Source: Paralcaligenes sp. KSB-10
GTDB taxonomy: Bacteria; Pseudomonadota; Gammaproteobacteria; Burkholderiales; Burkholderiaceae_B
DNA length: 64,000 nt
Assembly: GCF_021266465.1 (NCBI RefSeq)
Contig: NZ_CP089848.1
Coordinates: forward strand, 3,844,001 to 3,908,000
Reading direction: 5' to 3'
Within the stretch, counting starts at the first letter, position 1; every line of letters begins with the position of its first letter. Below, in pieces: positions 53,290-61,459 of this stretch. Position numbers and translations under genes: made by a program. The notes under the pieces are model-generated. The model did not search any database. It had not been told where the DNA came from and saw only the letters and a program-made list of their open reading frames with translations.

Positions 53290-54564
53290 TCAAGCAGTGT
53301 TGCCCACGGTTTTGGTTTGTTTGTCCACTCCCACAAGAAAGACCAACGACAGCAGGCTGCAGACGGCCGCGGCAAGGAAGGCCTGGTCAAAATGGCCGGT
53401 GGCAGCCACGAACGCCGCAAACGCCGCAGGAGCAATCATGTTGGCCATGTAAATCAGGATGGCTGATCCCGCGGCGGTCTCCGTCACCATCCCGGCGGGC
53501 GAGCGGCGGGCCACTTCGGCGATCTGGACTCCATTCCAGCTGGCGGCCGTGGCTCCGGCCGCAGCCGCTATGGCGATAATGGCCCACAGCGGCCATTCGG
53601 AGGTACTGAACCCCAGCAGTGCGGTCGTGATGCTCGAACCGATGGCGGCAAGCGACAAGGTGAGAGTTGCCGATCCGCTTCGATCGGCAATCCACCCCAA
53701 GGTGATTCGGCCCACTACGCCCGTGGCCTGCATGACCGCGAAAACCAGGCCGGCCATGTTCAGCGACAGGTCAAGACGCTCGACGAGATAGATCACCGAG
53801 AAGGTGAACCAGCAGCTTTGCGTTGCAGCCAGCAGGCTGCCGGCCATTGACAGCTTTAACGAGCCTTGTCCGCGTGCCAGCGACCGCAAGGGAATGGCAA
53901 CGTTTCGGGCGGAAAGCAGGGCGCTCCAGGCGAAAGTCTTTTGGGTGGCGGTCGGCTCGTCCACGCGAGCACTCAGGCGCCAGGTCAGGCAGGTAATGCC
54001 GATCACGAACACGGCGGCGATCAGCAGTGTGATACGCCATCCCGTCAGTTCGACCAGCGGGGGAACTGCCAGGCCGGCAATAACGCCGCCTAGCGGCACT
54101 CCTGCCTGTTTGATGGAGAACACCAGGTTTCTGCTTTCCGGAGGACTGAATCGCTGCAGTATTTCGCTGCCCGCGGGACTGGCGGCGCCGTAGCTCAGGC
54201 CAATCATAAAGCTGGCAACCAGGGCGAGAGTGATGGACGGAAAGAAAAACAGGACAACGCTGATGGCTCCCAGCAGCAAGCCGATTTGCACCGTGCGGAT
54301 GCCGCCGATGTAGCGGATAAGGGCCGCGCCGGCCACCAGGATCAACAGCGCGCCGACCGTATTGGCTGTCGTCAGGTATCCGATCAAGCTGCCGTTCCAG
54401 CCGAATTCCTGGGTCAGGACAGGGGAAATAATGGGTATCAGCCGGCTCAGGAATGATGTCGTGGTCTGCAGGACGAGGATGGCGATGACAGGAATGATCC
54501 AGGCGGGAACCGGTCTTTTCACGTTGCGATTGTGGCGTATGGGTGTTTGCAAAACATCAAGCAT
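53290..54564 (-). CDS. MFS transporter
   Basis: 424 residues with about 12 hydrophobic helices. The loop 2-3 region (LIRYIGGIRTVQIGLLLGA) and loop 8-9 region (GRITLGWIADRSGSATLTLSL) carry the usual charged MFS motifs, and GLSYGAASPAGSEIL and FSIKQAGVPLGGVIAGLAVP lie in the N-terminal half. The substrate is unknown. It is divergent from a siderophore receptor with a Fur box between them, so a role in siderophore or metal-chelate movement is plausible. Confidence 0.88.
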   Translation of the reverse strand: MLDVLQTPIRHNRNVKRPVPAWIIPVIAILVLQTTTSFLSRLIPIISPVLTQEFGWNGSLIGYLTTANTVGALLILVAGAALIRYIGGIRTVQIGLLLGAISVVLFFFPSITLALVASFMIGLSYGAASPAGSEILQRFSPPESRNLVFSIKQAGVPLGGVIAGLAVPPLVELTGWRITLLIAAVFVIGITCLTWRLSARVDEPTATQKTFAWSALLSARNVAIPLRSLARGQGSLKLSMAGSLLAATQSCWFTFSVIYLVERLDLSLNMAGLVFAVMQATGVVGRITLGWIADRSGSATLTLSLAAIGSSITTALLGFSTSEWPLWAIIAIAAAAGATAASWNGVQIAEVARRSPAGMVTETAAGSAILIYMANMIAPAAFAAFVAATGHFDQAFLAAAVCSLLSLVFLVGVDKQTKTVGNTA

Positions 54565-54604
54565 ACCCGATTGAGGGTCGTACTCCTGTTTGTTTTATTA
54601 TTGC

Positions 54605-54636
54605 AAATGATTATGATAATAGTTATCATTTGATAA
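54605..54636. promoter_or_regulatory. Fur box in the MFS / TonB-receptor divergent promoter
   Basis: AAATGATTATGATAATAG followed by TTATCATTTGATAA contains overlapping, near-consensus Fur sites (GATAATGATAATCATTATC-like 6-1-6 units). It lies 40-70 bp before both start codons and should repress both genes when iron is plentiful. Confidence 0.8.
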
Positions 54637-54676
54637 AAATCAAAACCAAAAGTAGCCGGTAAAAAGGGAAATTACG

Positions 54677-56836
54677 ATGCGCCATGCAGTCCCCGTTCGA
54701 TCCAGGGTCGTCGCCCTGGCTGCCGTAAATGTCTTTTCCGTGCTGGCCGTGTTCAGCCAGCCCGTTGCCGCGCAAGGCACCGACGCCGCAGGCAGGGGCG
54801 GTACGGCAACGCTGCAAACCATCACGGTTACCGGCCAGGGCGAGCCGGAAACCGCAACAACGCCGGTTTCGGGCTATATCGCCAGGAATGCCGTGACAGC
54901 CAGCAAGACCGATACGCCGCTTATCGAGACTCCGCAAGCCGTCACCGTCGTCACCCGCGACGAAATCGCCGATCAGGGCGCGCAAGGTCTTCAGGATGCC
55001 TTGAACTACGCGGCGGGTGTGCGATCCGATGCCTATGGTCTCGATTCGCGAACCGATTCATTTCGGATCAGGGGGTCGGAGCCCAGCGTCTATCTGGACG
55101 GTTTGCGGCAAAACTACAATTGGTACACCAGCACAACCCGCACTGAGCCTTATTCTTTGGAGCGTATCGAGGTTCTGAGAGGCCCGGCATCCATGCTGTA
55201 TGGGCAGGGCAGCACCGCGGGCGTGGTGAATATGGTCAGCAAGCTGCCCTTGCCTGAATCACAAAAAGAGGTCGGGGTCAGCTACGGCAGCAATAACCGC
55301 AAGCAAATACAGGCCGATCTGACCGGCCCTTTGACCGATGACGGTACATGGCTGTATCGCATCGTGGCCCTGGGCAGGAAAGCGGATACACAAGTCGATT
55401 ATGTGCCCGATGATCGCCTGATGGTCGCGCCTTCGCTTATGTGGCGCCCCAGTGCCAGCACTTCCTTGACCTTGCAGGGTCTGTGGCAGGGCGACAAGTC
55501 GGGTTCGAGTTCACAGTTTTTCCCCTGGGAAGGCGTGGTGCTCGACAATCCGAACGGCGCCATACCCGAACATCGATTCATCGGAGAGCCCGACTGGGAT
55601 CGCTACAACTCCACGCGATCTTCCTTCGGTTGGCAGTTCGAGCATAAATTCAATGACAACTGGACGGTGCGCCAGAATTTCCGCTGGGTAAAGAACAAGG
55701 TCGACTATCGCACCCTGTACGGCGATTCTTTTACCTTGCCCGGAGGTTGGGCTGGCGACCCTGTAAACAAGCGCCTGTTCGGGCGTTTTGCCGACGCCAC
55801 GCTGACACGGGTCAATATGGTGGCGGCCGATCAGCACCTGGAAGGAAAATTCCAGACCGGCTTCATTCAGCACCACATTCTGGTGGGTTTCGATGCCGCA
55901 CGCGCCAAGCAAACGAAACAATCGGGCTACGACACACCCGTGTACCTGGGCGGGACGGTGCCGTTGATCGATGTATATAGCCCGGTATACGGAGGCTTCA
56001 CGCCGCCGGCGATGACGGACGATCCGGTGTCCCGGCAAACGGATACGGGCGTGTATATCCATGATCAATTGAAGTTTGGCCACAACTGGATTGTGGTGGC
56101 CGGCCTGCGTTACGACCGTTCGGTGGCCGCGTTGGAGGGTCAGGACGACGAAGTCAGCACCGCAACAACCAGGCGTTTGGGCTTGATGTATGCGGCCGAT
56201 AATGGTTTTTCGCCCTATGTCAGCTATAGCGAGTCGTTCACTCCGGTGGCTGGGCTGGATTTTTATAACCAGCGCTACAAGCCCTTGCGTGGCAAGCAGA
56301 TCGAAGGGGGCCTGAAATACGAGTCGCATGACGGCAAGACAATGTTCAACGTCGCCACCTATTCACTGCGGGAAGAGAACCGGCAAGTCAATGACCCCGG
56401 CAATCCGCTTAATCGGCTTCAAACCGGTGAAACCAAAACCACAGGCCTCGAGCTCGAGCTCAAGACAGCAATAGGACGCAAATTCAGCGTCATTGCCAAC
56501 TACAGCTATATAGACCTGGATTCCAAGCTGGAGGGCATCCCTCGCCATCAGGCTTCGGTATGGGGCAAGTACCGCTTCTCCATAGCTCAGGTGAGCGGGT
56601 TTTCGGTGGGTGCCGGGGTGCGCTGGCTAAGCTCATTCAGGGATGGTCATGCGCCGAAGACGCCGGCGGTAACGCTGGTCGATGCCATGCTTGCCTACGA
56701 AACCCCGTCATGGCGTTATGCCTTGAACGTCAACAACATGTTCAATAAATCGTATGTCAGTACCTGCCTGGGTCGCGGCGATTGCTGGTATGGGGCACAG
56801 CGCAGCATTGTTGCCAGCGCAAGTTATCGATTCTAG
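54677..56836 (+). CDS. TonB-dependent siderophore receptor (FpvA/FhuA-like)
   Basis: 719 residues. The signal peptide ends at AVFSQPVAAQ, and a TonB-box-like stretch (TLQTITVTGQGE) follows. The plug domain shows TDTPLIETPQAVTVVTRDEI, FRIRGSEPSVYLDGLRQNYNW and IEVLRGPASMLYGQGSTAGVVNMVSK. The 22-strand barrel ends in an aromatic residue (SASYRF), as outer-membrane proteins require. A Fur box precedes it. The ligand is not predictable; hydroxamate-type siderophores are common for this subgroup. Confidence 0.93.
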   Translation: MRHAVPVRSRVVALAAVNVFSVLAVFSQPVAAQGTDAAGRGGTATLQTITVTGQGEPETATTPVSGYIARNAVTASKTDTPLIETPQAVTVVTRDEIADQGAQGLQDALNYAAGVRSDAYGLDSRTDSFRIRGSEPSVYLDGLRQNYNWYTSTTRTEPYSLERIEVLRGPASMLYGQGSTAGVVNMVSKLPLPESQKEVGVSYGSNNRKQIQADLTGPLTDDGTWLYRIVALGRKADTQVDYVPDDRLMVAPSLMWRPSASTSLTLQGLWQGDKSGSSSQFFPWEGVVLDNPNGAIPEHRFIGEPDWDRYNSTRSSFGWQFEHKFNDNWTVRQNFRWVKNKVDYRTLYGDSFTLPGGWAGDPVNKRLFGRFADATLTRVNMVAADQHLEGKFQTGFIQHHILVGFDAARAKQTKQSGYDTPVYLGGTVPLIDVYSPVYGGFTPPAMTDDPVSRQTDTGVYIHDQLKFGHNWIVVAGLRYDRSVAALEGQDDEVSTATTRRLGLMYAADNGFSPYVSYSESFTPVAGLDFYNQRYKPLRGKQIEGGLKYESHDGKTMFNVATYSLREENRQVNDPGNPLNRLQTGETKTTGLELELKTAIGRKFSVIANYSYIDLDSKLEGIPRHQASVWGKYRFSIAQVSGFSVGAGVRWLSSFRDGHAPKTPAVTLVDAMLAYETPSWRYALNVNNMFNKSYVSTCLGRGDCWYGAQRSIVASASYRF

Positions 56837-57137
56837 GCCGCGGCTCCTCGGCCGGGAGGCCGGCGGGCAAGTGCGCATAACTTGCCGCGGCAAGTTCGGC
56901 CAGATCGATGGCGTCGTTCAACAGCCGGTCATTTTCCTTCGCGATGGCCCGTGTCCTGATGCCGGCCAGGTTCGAGCCTGAATCAGGCTCGCTCAAGCCT
57001 TGCAGAAAAACGCCCCGGCTTTGCAAATGCGCGGCAAATAGAACCGCTTTTGCGCTTTCTTTCAGAAACGCCCGTACTTCGTGGCGCAGCGCTTCATCTT
57101 CCGCCTGGATTTCAATGAGGTCCGGCGCATCTATCAT
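56757..57137 (-). pseudogene. Decayed acyl-CoA dehydrogenase fragment
   Basis: The recognisable part is 56919-57137. IQAEDEALRHEVRAFLKES is the start of an acyl-CoA dehydrogenase, and GLSEPDSGSNLAGIRTRAIAK is the FAD/substrate loop normally about 100 residues further on. Only some 15 residues separate them here, so a large internal deletion has occurred. Past the fragment the frame runs antisense into the TonB receptor gene and loses all similarity. The C-terminal catalytic domain is absent. It is divergent from the crotonase gene at 57191, a usual partner of such enzymes. Confidence 0.7.
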
Positions 57138-57190
57138 GGTTACCCGGTGAGGTGTAGCATCGCATTATATTTTCAATACAAGGGTTCAGC

Positions 57191-57988
57191 ATGAGTGAAA
57201 TACTCCATTTCCGGCAGGATGACCATGGCATTGTGACACTGACCATGGATCATCCGGAAACCCGCAATGCCCTGACGGGCAACACGCTGGTGGATGCATT
57301 CCTGTCGGCATTCCAGCGTATCGAGGCCGATCCGGCCGTGCGCGCCGTCATTATTACCGGAGCGGGCAGGGCTTTTTCATCGGGTGGGAATATTGCCGAA
57401 ATGGAGCGGCAGCTCAAGCCTGAGTTCGACAGCGCTGCGTTGCGCCACGAATATCGGCAAGGCATACAGCGATTGCCTCTGGCTTTATACAATCTGGAAG
57501 TGCCGACGATTGCCGCGGTCAACGGGCCGGCTATCGGGGCCGGCTTTGACTTGGCCTGCATGTGCGATATTCGCATTGCCTGTGAACGGGCGGTTTTCGC
57601 CGAAAGTTTCGTGAAACTCGGCATTGTGCCGGGTGATGGCGGGGCCTGGTTCCTGCCTCGTCTGATCGGGATGTCGCGCGCCGCCGAAATGACGCTTACC
57701 GGAGACGCGATCGACGCGCAGCAAGCCCTGGCATGGGGATTGATTTCCAAGATAGTGTCTGAAGGCGAATTACTGGCCGAATGCCACAAAATGGCGTTGC
57801 GCATTGCAGCCAACCCGCCCGAAGCGGTTCGCATGAGCAAGCGCCTGTTGCGTGAAGGGCAGCATAGTCGGCTCGATACGCTGCTTGAGATATCGGCCGC
57901 CTTTCAAGCCATTGCGCACAAGACGGCAGACCACGCTCAGGCCGTCGAGGCGTTCATGCAAAAACGGGCGGCGAAAAAAGCAAAATAA
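57191..57988 (+). CDS. Enoyl-CoA hydratase/isomerase (crotonase) family protein
   Basis: 265 residues. The oxyanion-hole motifs AFSSGGNIAEM and NGPAIGAGFDLACMCDIRIA are present, and the active-site segment reads FAESFVKLGIVPGDGGAW. An Asp stands where many hydratases have Glu, which suits isomerase or other crotonase reactions as much as hydration. It precedes maleylacetate reductase by 19 bp, so it is in the aromatic module operon. Confidence 0.9.
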   Translation: MSEILHFRQDDHGIVTLTMDHPETRNALTGNTLVDAFLSAFQRIEADPAVRAVIITGAGRAFSSGGNIAEMERQLKPEFDSAALRHEYRQGIQRLPLALYNLEVPTIAAVNGPAIGAGFDLACMCDIRIACERAVFAESFVKLGIVPGDGGAWFLPRLIGMSRAAEMTLTGDAIDAQQALAWGLISKIVSEGELLAECHKMALRIAANPPEAVRMSKRLLREGQHSRLDTLLEISAAFQAIAHKTADHAQAVEAFMQKRAAKKAK

Positions 57989-58007
57989 ACCAAGGCCTCG
58001 CACGATA

Positions 58008-59072
58008 ATGAAAAGTTTTGTCTATAGCTCGCAGCCCTCGCGCGTGATATTCGGCCTGGGTGCCTTGCGCGCGCTGGAACAGGAAATCGATCTGCTGGGC
58101 GCGCATCGCGCGCTGGTGTTGTGCACGCCGGGTCAGCGCAAACAGGCCGAGCATGTGGCGCAGATACTAGGGGCTCGCGCGGCCGGTATCTATGATCGGG
58201 CCGTGATGCATGTACCCATGGATACCGTGCGCGAAGCGCGGGAAACGGCGCGCCGCCTTGGGGCGGACTGTGCCGTGGCCGTGGGTGGCGGCTCCACGAC
58301 AGGCCTGGGGAAAGCGATTGCCCTGGATTCGGGCCTGCCGATCCTGGCTATTCCCACTACCTATGCTGGCTCCGAAATGACCCCCATCTTCGGCCTGACC
58401 GAGGCTGGCATCAAGAAAACCGGCCGCGATGTTCGTGTCTTGCCGCGTACCGTCATCTACGATCCTGAATTGAGCGTGGGATTGCCTGTGGGTCTGTCGG
58501 TGACGAGCGGGATCAATGCCATTGCGCATGCGGCTGAAGGACTGTATGCGCGGGATGGCAATCCGGTGATGTCCCTCATGGCAGAGGAAGGCATCCGCGC
58601 CATGGCCGATGGCCTGGGCCAGATCGCGAAATCTTCCACTGATCTGGATGCGCGCGGCGAATGCCTGTATGGGGCCTGGCTATGCGGCACCGTGCTGGGG
58701 AGCGTGGGCATGGCCCTGCACCACAAGCTTTGCCATACCCTGGGAGGCAGTTTCAATTTGCCGCATGCGGAAACCCACACCGTGGTTTTGCCGCATGCCA
58801 TTGCCTACAACAGCCAGGCGGCACCCGATGCCATGCGGTGCATTTCACGCGCGCTGCATCGGCCGGACGCATCCGCTGCCGCTGCCCTGTTTGATCTGGC
58901 GCGCGGGCACCAGGCGCCTACGTCGTTGCGTGCTCTCGGCATGCGGGCCGAAGACCTGGATCGGGCTGCCGATATTGCACTGGCCAACCCCTACTGGAAT
59001 CCGCGTCCGATCGAGCGCGTCGCCGTCCGCGAACTATTGCAGGCGGCCTTCGACGGCACGCGCCCGGCTTGA
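58008..59072 (+). CDS. Maleylacetate reductase-type iron-containing alcohol dehydrogenase
   Basis: 354 residues from the ATG at 58008. FVYSSQPSRVIFGLGALRALEQE is the typical maleylacetate reductase opening. VAVGGGSTTGLGKAIAL (dinucleotide loop), IPTTYAGSEMTPIFGLTE and MALHHKLCHTLGGSFNLPHAETHTVVLPH follow. The enzyme reduces maleylacetate to 3-oxoadipate with NAD(P)H. The adjacent intradiol dioxygenase makes maleylacetate from hydroxyquinol, so the pair forms the lower hydroxyquinol pathway. Confidence 0.92.
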   Translation: MKSFVYSSQPSRVIFGLGALRALEQEIDLLGAHRALVLCTPGQRKQAEHVAQILGARAAGIYDRAVMHVPMDTVREARETARRLGADCAVAVGGGSTTGLGKAIALDSGLPILAIPTTYAGSEMTPIFGLTEAGIKKTGRDVRVLPRTVIYDPELSVGLPVGLSVTSGINAIAHAAEGLYARDGNPVMSLMAEEGIRAMADGLGQIAKSSTDLDARGECLYGAWLCGTVLGSVGMALHHKLCHTLGGSFNLPHAETHTVVLPHAIAYNSQAAPDAMRCISRALHRPDASAAAALFDLARGHQAPTSLRALGMRAEDLDRAADIALANPYWNPRPIERVAVRELLQAAFDGTRPA

Positions 59073-59097
59073 AAAATCATCATGAGAAGTTTCTGGA

Positions 59098-59976
59098 ATG
59101 AATGACATGCATAATCTCGATGAAAAAACCATCACCGAAGCCGTAGTGGCCCGCCAGGCCAATGCCACCGACCCGCGGCTGAAAGAAATCATGAACAGCC
59201 TGGTGCGGCATTTGCACTCGTTTGCACGCGAGGTTCAACTGACAGAGCCGGAATGGATGGCCGCGATCCGGTTCCTGACCGAGGTGGGGCATTCCTGCAG
59301 CGATTCGCGCCAGGAATTCATCCTGCTTTCGGATACGCTGGGCCTGTCGACGCTGGTAACGGCGCAGAATCACCGCAAGCCGGCCGGCTGCACCGAAGCG
59401 ACGGTGTTTGGCCCGTTCCATGTGGAAGGTGCGCCGCATTACGCGCTGGGCGACGACATCGGCAATGGCATGAAAGGCGAGCCGTGCTTTGTCAGCGGCC
59501 GAGTGGTCGGCATCGATGGCCAAGGGGTGCCCAATGCCACGCTCGAAGTCTGGCAGGCCGATGCAGAGGGACTTTATGATGTGCAAAACCCGGACCTGAA
59601 AGAGCATCAAGGACGTGGTGTGCTGAATGCCGATGCGCGGGGAAATTTTCATTTCAGGTCGATTGTGGCCGAATGCTATCCGATTCCTCACGATGGACCG
59701 GTCGGCCGCATGCTCGACGCCCTGGGCCGGCATCCCTGGCGTCCCGCGCACCTGCATTTCATGATTACGGCGCCAGGTTTCGAACGGCTGGTGACGCATG
59801 TCTTCAGACGTGGCGGCGACTATCTCGATTCGGATACCGTGTTCGGTGTGCGATCGTCCCTGATTGCGGATTGGGTCCGCCACCCGGCGGGCATGGGGCC
59901 CGATGGCAAGCGCTGCGACAAGCCGTTCTACACGCTGGATTTCGATTTTGTACTCAATCCTGTTTCCGGCAATTGA
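59098..59976 (+). CDS. Intradiol ring-cleavage dioxygenase (hydroxyquinol 1,2-dioxygenase type)
   Basis: 292 residues. An N-terminal helical linker domain (LTEPEWMAAIRFLTEVGHSCSDSRQEFILLSDTLGLSTLV) is followed by the beta-sandwich with the non-haem Fe(III) ligands Tyr160 (GLYDV), Tyr194 (ECYPIPHDG), His218 and His220 (RPAHLHF). The DTLGLSTLV and TEATVFGPFHVEGAP segments match hydroxyquinol dioxygenases rather than catechol ones. It produces maleylacetate for the reductase 25 bp upstream. Confidence 0.92.
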   Translation: MNDMHNLDEKTITEAVVARQANATDPRLKEIMNSLVRHLHSFAREVQLTEPEWMAAIRFLTEVGHSCSDSRQEFILLSDTLGLSTLVTAQNHRKPAGCTEATVFGPFHVEGAPHYALGDDIGNGMKGEPCFVSGRVVGIDGQGVPNATLEVWQADAEGLYDVQNPDLKEHQGRGVLNADARGNFHFRSIVAECYPIPHDGPVGRMLDALGRHPWRPAHLHFMITAPGFERLVTHVFRRGGDYLDSDTVFGVRSSLIADWVRHPAGMGPDGKRCDKPFYTLDFDFVLNPVSGN

Positions 59977-59982
59977 TTTATG

Positions 59983-60013
59983 TACCATTTGGTAAAATAA
60001 GTACCTATCAGTA
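59983..60013 (+). promoter_or_regulatory. Tandem operator-like sites upstream of the DUF1348 gene
   Basis: TACCATTTGGTA (59983-59994, perfect 5-bp arms) and TACCTATCAGTA (60002-60013) are two related half-palindromes 19 bp apart, within 70 bp of the DUF1348 start. They are probable binding sites for the TetR protein encoded at 60624. Confidence 0.5.
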
Positions 60014-60051
60014 CAATTGGCTTTCTTTCACTGACTAGGAAGGTAAATGCC

Positions 60052-60522
60052 ATGACGACGACTCGTCCCCCGATCCCCCCGTTTACTCAGGAATCGGCCA
60101 CGCTCAAAGTACGGCAGGCCGAGGACGGCTGGAATTCGCGCGATCCGGAAAAGGTTTCGCTGGCCTATTCAATCGACACCCGTTGGCGCAATCGATCCGA
60201 GTTCGCCCATGGCCGCGAGGCGGTGGTCGGCTTTCTGAATCGAAAATGGGCCAAGGAGCTTGATTACCGGCTGATCAAAGAACTGTGGGCTTTTGGCGGC
60301 AACCGGATTTCGGTGCGTTATGCTTACGAATGGCATGACGATTCAGGCAACTGGTTTCGCTCATACGGAAATGAAAACTGGGAGTTCGATGAATCCGGCC
60401 TGATGAAGAACCGCCATGCGTCCATCAACGACCTTCCCATCAAGGCATCGGACCGCAAGTTTCACTGGCCTTTGGGCGCACGCCCCGTCGATCATCCTGG
60501 GCTTGGCGAACTTGGTCTTTGA
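60052..60522 (+). CDS. DUF1348 / nuclear transport factor 2-like family protein
   Basis: 156 residues. The sequence shows the full DUF1348 pattern: [89 protein letters not shown] and ASINDLPI near the C-terminus. It is a compact cone-shaped NTF2 fold of unknown function, often paired with a TetR regulator, as it is here. Confidence 0.92.
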   Translation: MTTTRPPIPPFTQESATLKVRQAEDGWNSRDPEKVSLAYSIDTRWRNRSEFAHGREAVVGFLNRKWAKELDYRLIKELWAFGGNRISVRYAYEWHDDSGNWFRSYGNENWEFDESGLMKNRHASINDLPIKASDRKFHWPLGARPVDHPGLGELGL

Positions 60523-60623
60523 TAGGGTTCGAGCGGCCGGGCGGTTCCCGCACCGCTCGGAGAAGCAGATCAACAAGAAGTCGGTCCGGCAAAGGCCGGC
60601 CTCTGGAATTTGGCTAACACATC

Positions 60624-61181
60624 ATGGCAAGAATGATCGCCGAGCGCAGCGACGTGGTACCGGTACTGGCGGAAATTTTCCGCGCTTATGGATTCGAGGG
60701 CGCCAGCCTGGCCCGGATTACCGAAGGCACCAAATTAGGTAAAGGCAGCCTTTATCATTTTTTCCCTGGTGGCAAGGAAGAAATGGCCGCCGCCGTCCTC
60801 GGCGAAATCGACGATTGGTTCCGCGCCCATGTTTTCGACCCGCTGCGATCCGGCAATGACGCGGCAAAAAGCATCGCCGCCATGTTTGACGAGGTACGGC
60901 GCTATTTCCTGGCTGGGCGCAAAGTTTGCCTGGTTGGCGTCTTCGCGCTTGGCTGCGAGCGGGACCGCTTTGCCGCGCAGGTGGATGGATACTTCGCCGC
61001 CTGGGCCGATTCGCTGCACGAAGCGCTGGTGCGCACTGGCCGCGCCGATGCTGTCGCCAAGGAGCTGGCAGAGGAAATCCTGGCCGTCATTCAAGGGGCG
61101 CTCGTGCTGGCGCGTGCCCGAAACGAGCCCGAGATATTTGTCCGTGCTCTGGACCGCATGGAGCGAAGGCTGGCTCTTTAG
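60624..61181 (+). CDS. TetR-family transcriptional regulator
   Basis: 185 residues. The helix-turn-helix is YGFEGASLARITEGTKLGKGSLYHFFPGGKEEM, followed by a helical ligand domain of the LmrA/YxaF type (CLVGVFALGCERDRFAAQVDGYFAAWADSLHEAL). It lies about 100 bp downstream of the DUF1348 gene on the same strand and probably represses both through the sites at 59983-60013. Confidence 0.92.
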   Translation: MARMIAERSDVVPVLAEIFRAYGFEGASLARITEGTKLGKGSLYHFFPGGKEEMAAAVLGEIDDWFRAHVFDPLRSGNDAAKSIAAMFDEVRRYFLAGRKVCLVGVFALGCERDRFAAQVDGYFAAWADSLHEALVRTGRADAVAKELAEEILAVIQGALVLARARNEPEIFVRALDRMERRLAL

Positions 61182-61420
61182 CCGCCGGCATCCCTGTCCC
61201 GCAGGTGAGCTGCGGCGTTCCCCTGCGAATGGTTCGCCGGGTGTTCATTAGTCTGCAGAATCGAGAGGCCATTCCTGACCCCTGATTTTGTGCAGGCCTT
61301 CTTTCTGGTCCGATTCCGCGGCAAGTTTTCTCCTCGGCATTGAAGCAGCCAGTTATTTTTCAGAAAATTTTCAGTGGGTAGTCACTTTTTGTGACTTTTC
61401 CGTTAGAATGCGTAATTCTA

Positions 61421-61440
61421 AATAATAATGATTCTCATAT
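61421..61440 (+). promoter_or_regulatory. Fur-box-like site upstream of the Fiu-type receptor
   Basis: AATAATAATGATTCTCATAT matches the GATAATGATTCTCATT-type Fur site, 20 bp before the receptor start. The 278-bp region 61182-61459 also has a GTCAC-TTTTT-GTGAC hairpin at 61381-61395 and no gene. Confidence 0.7.
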
Positions 61441-61459
61441 CTAATACGGAAAAAGCCAA

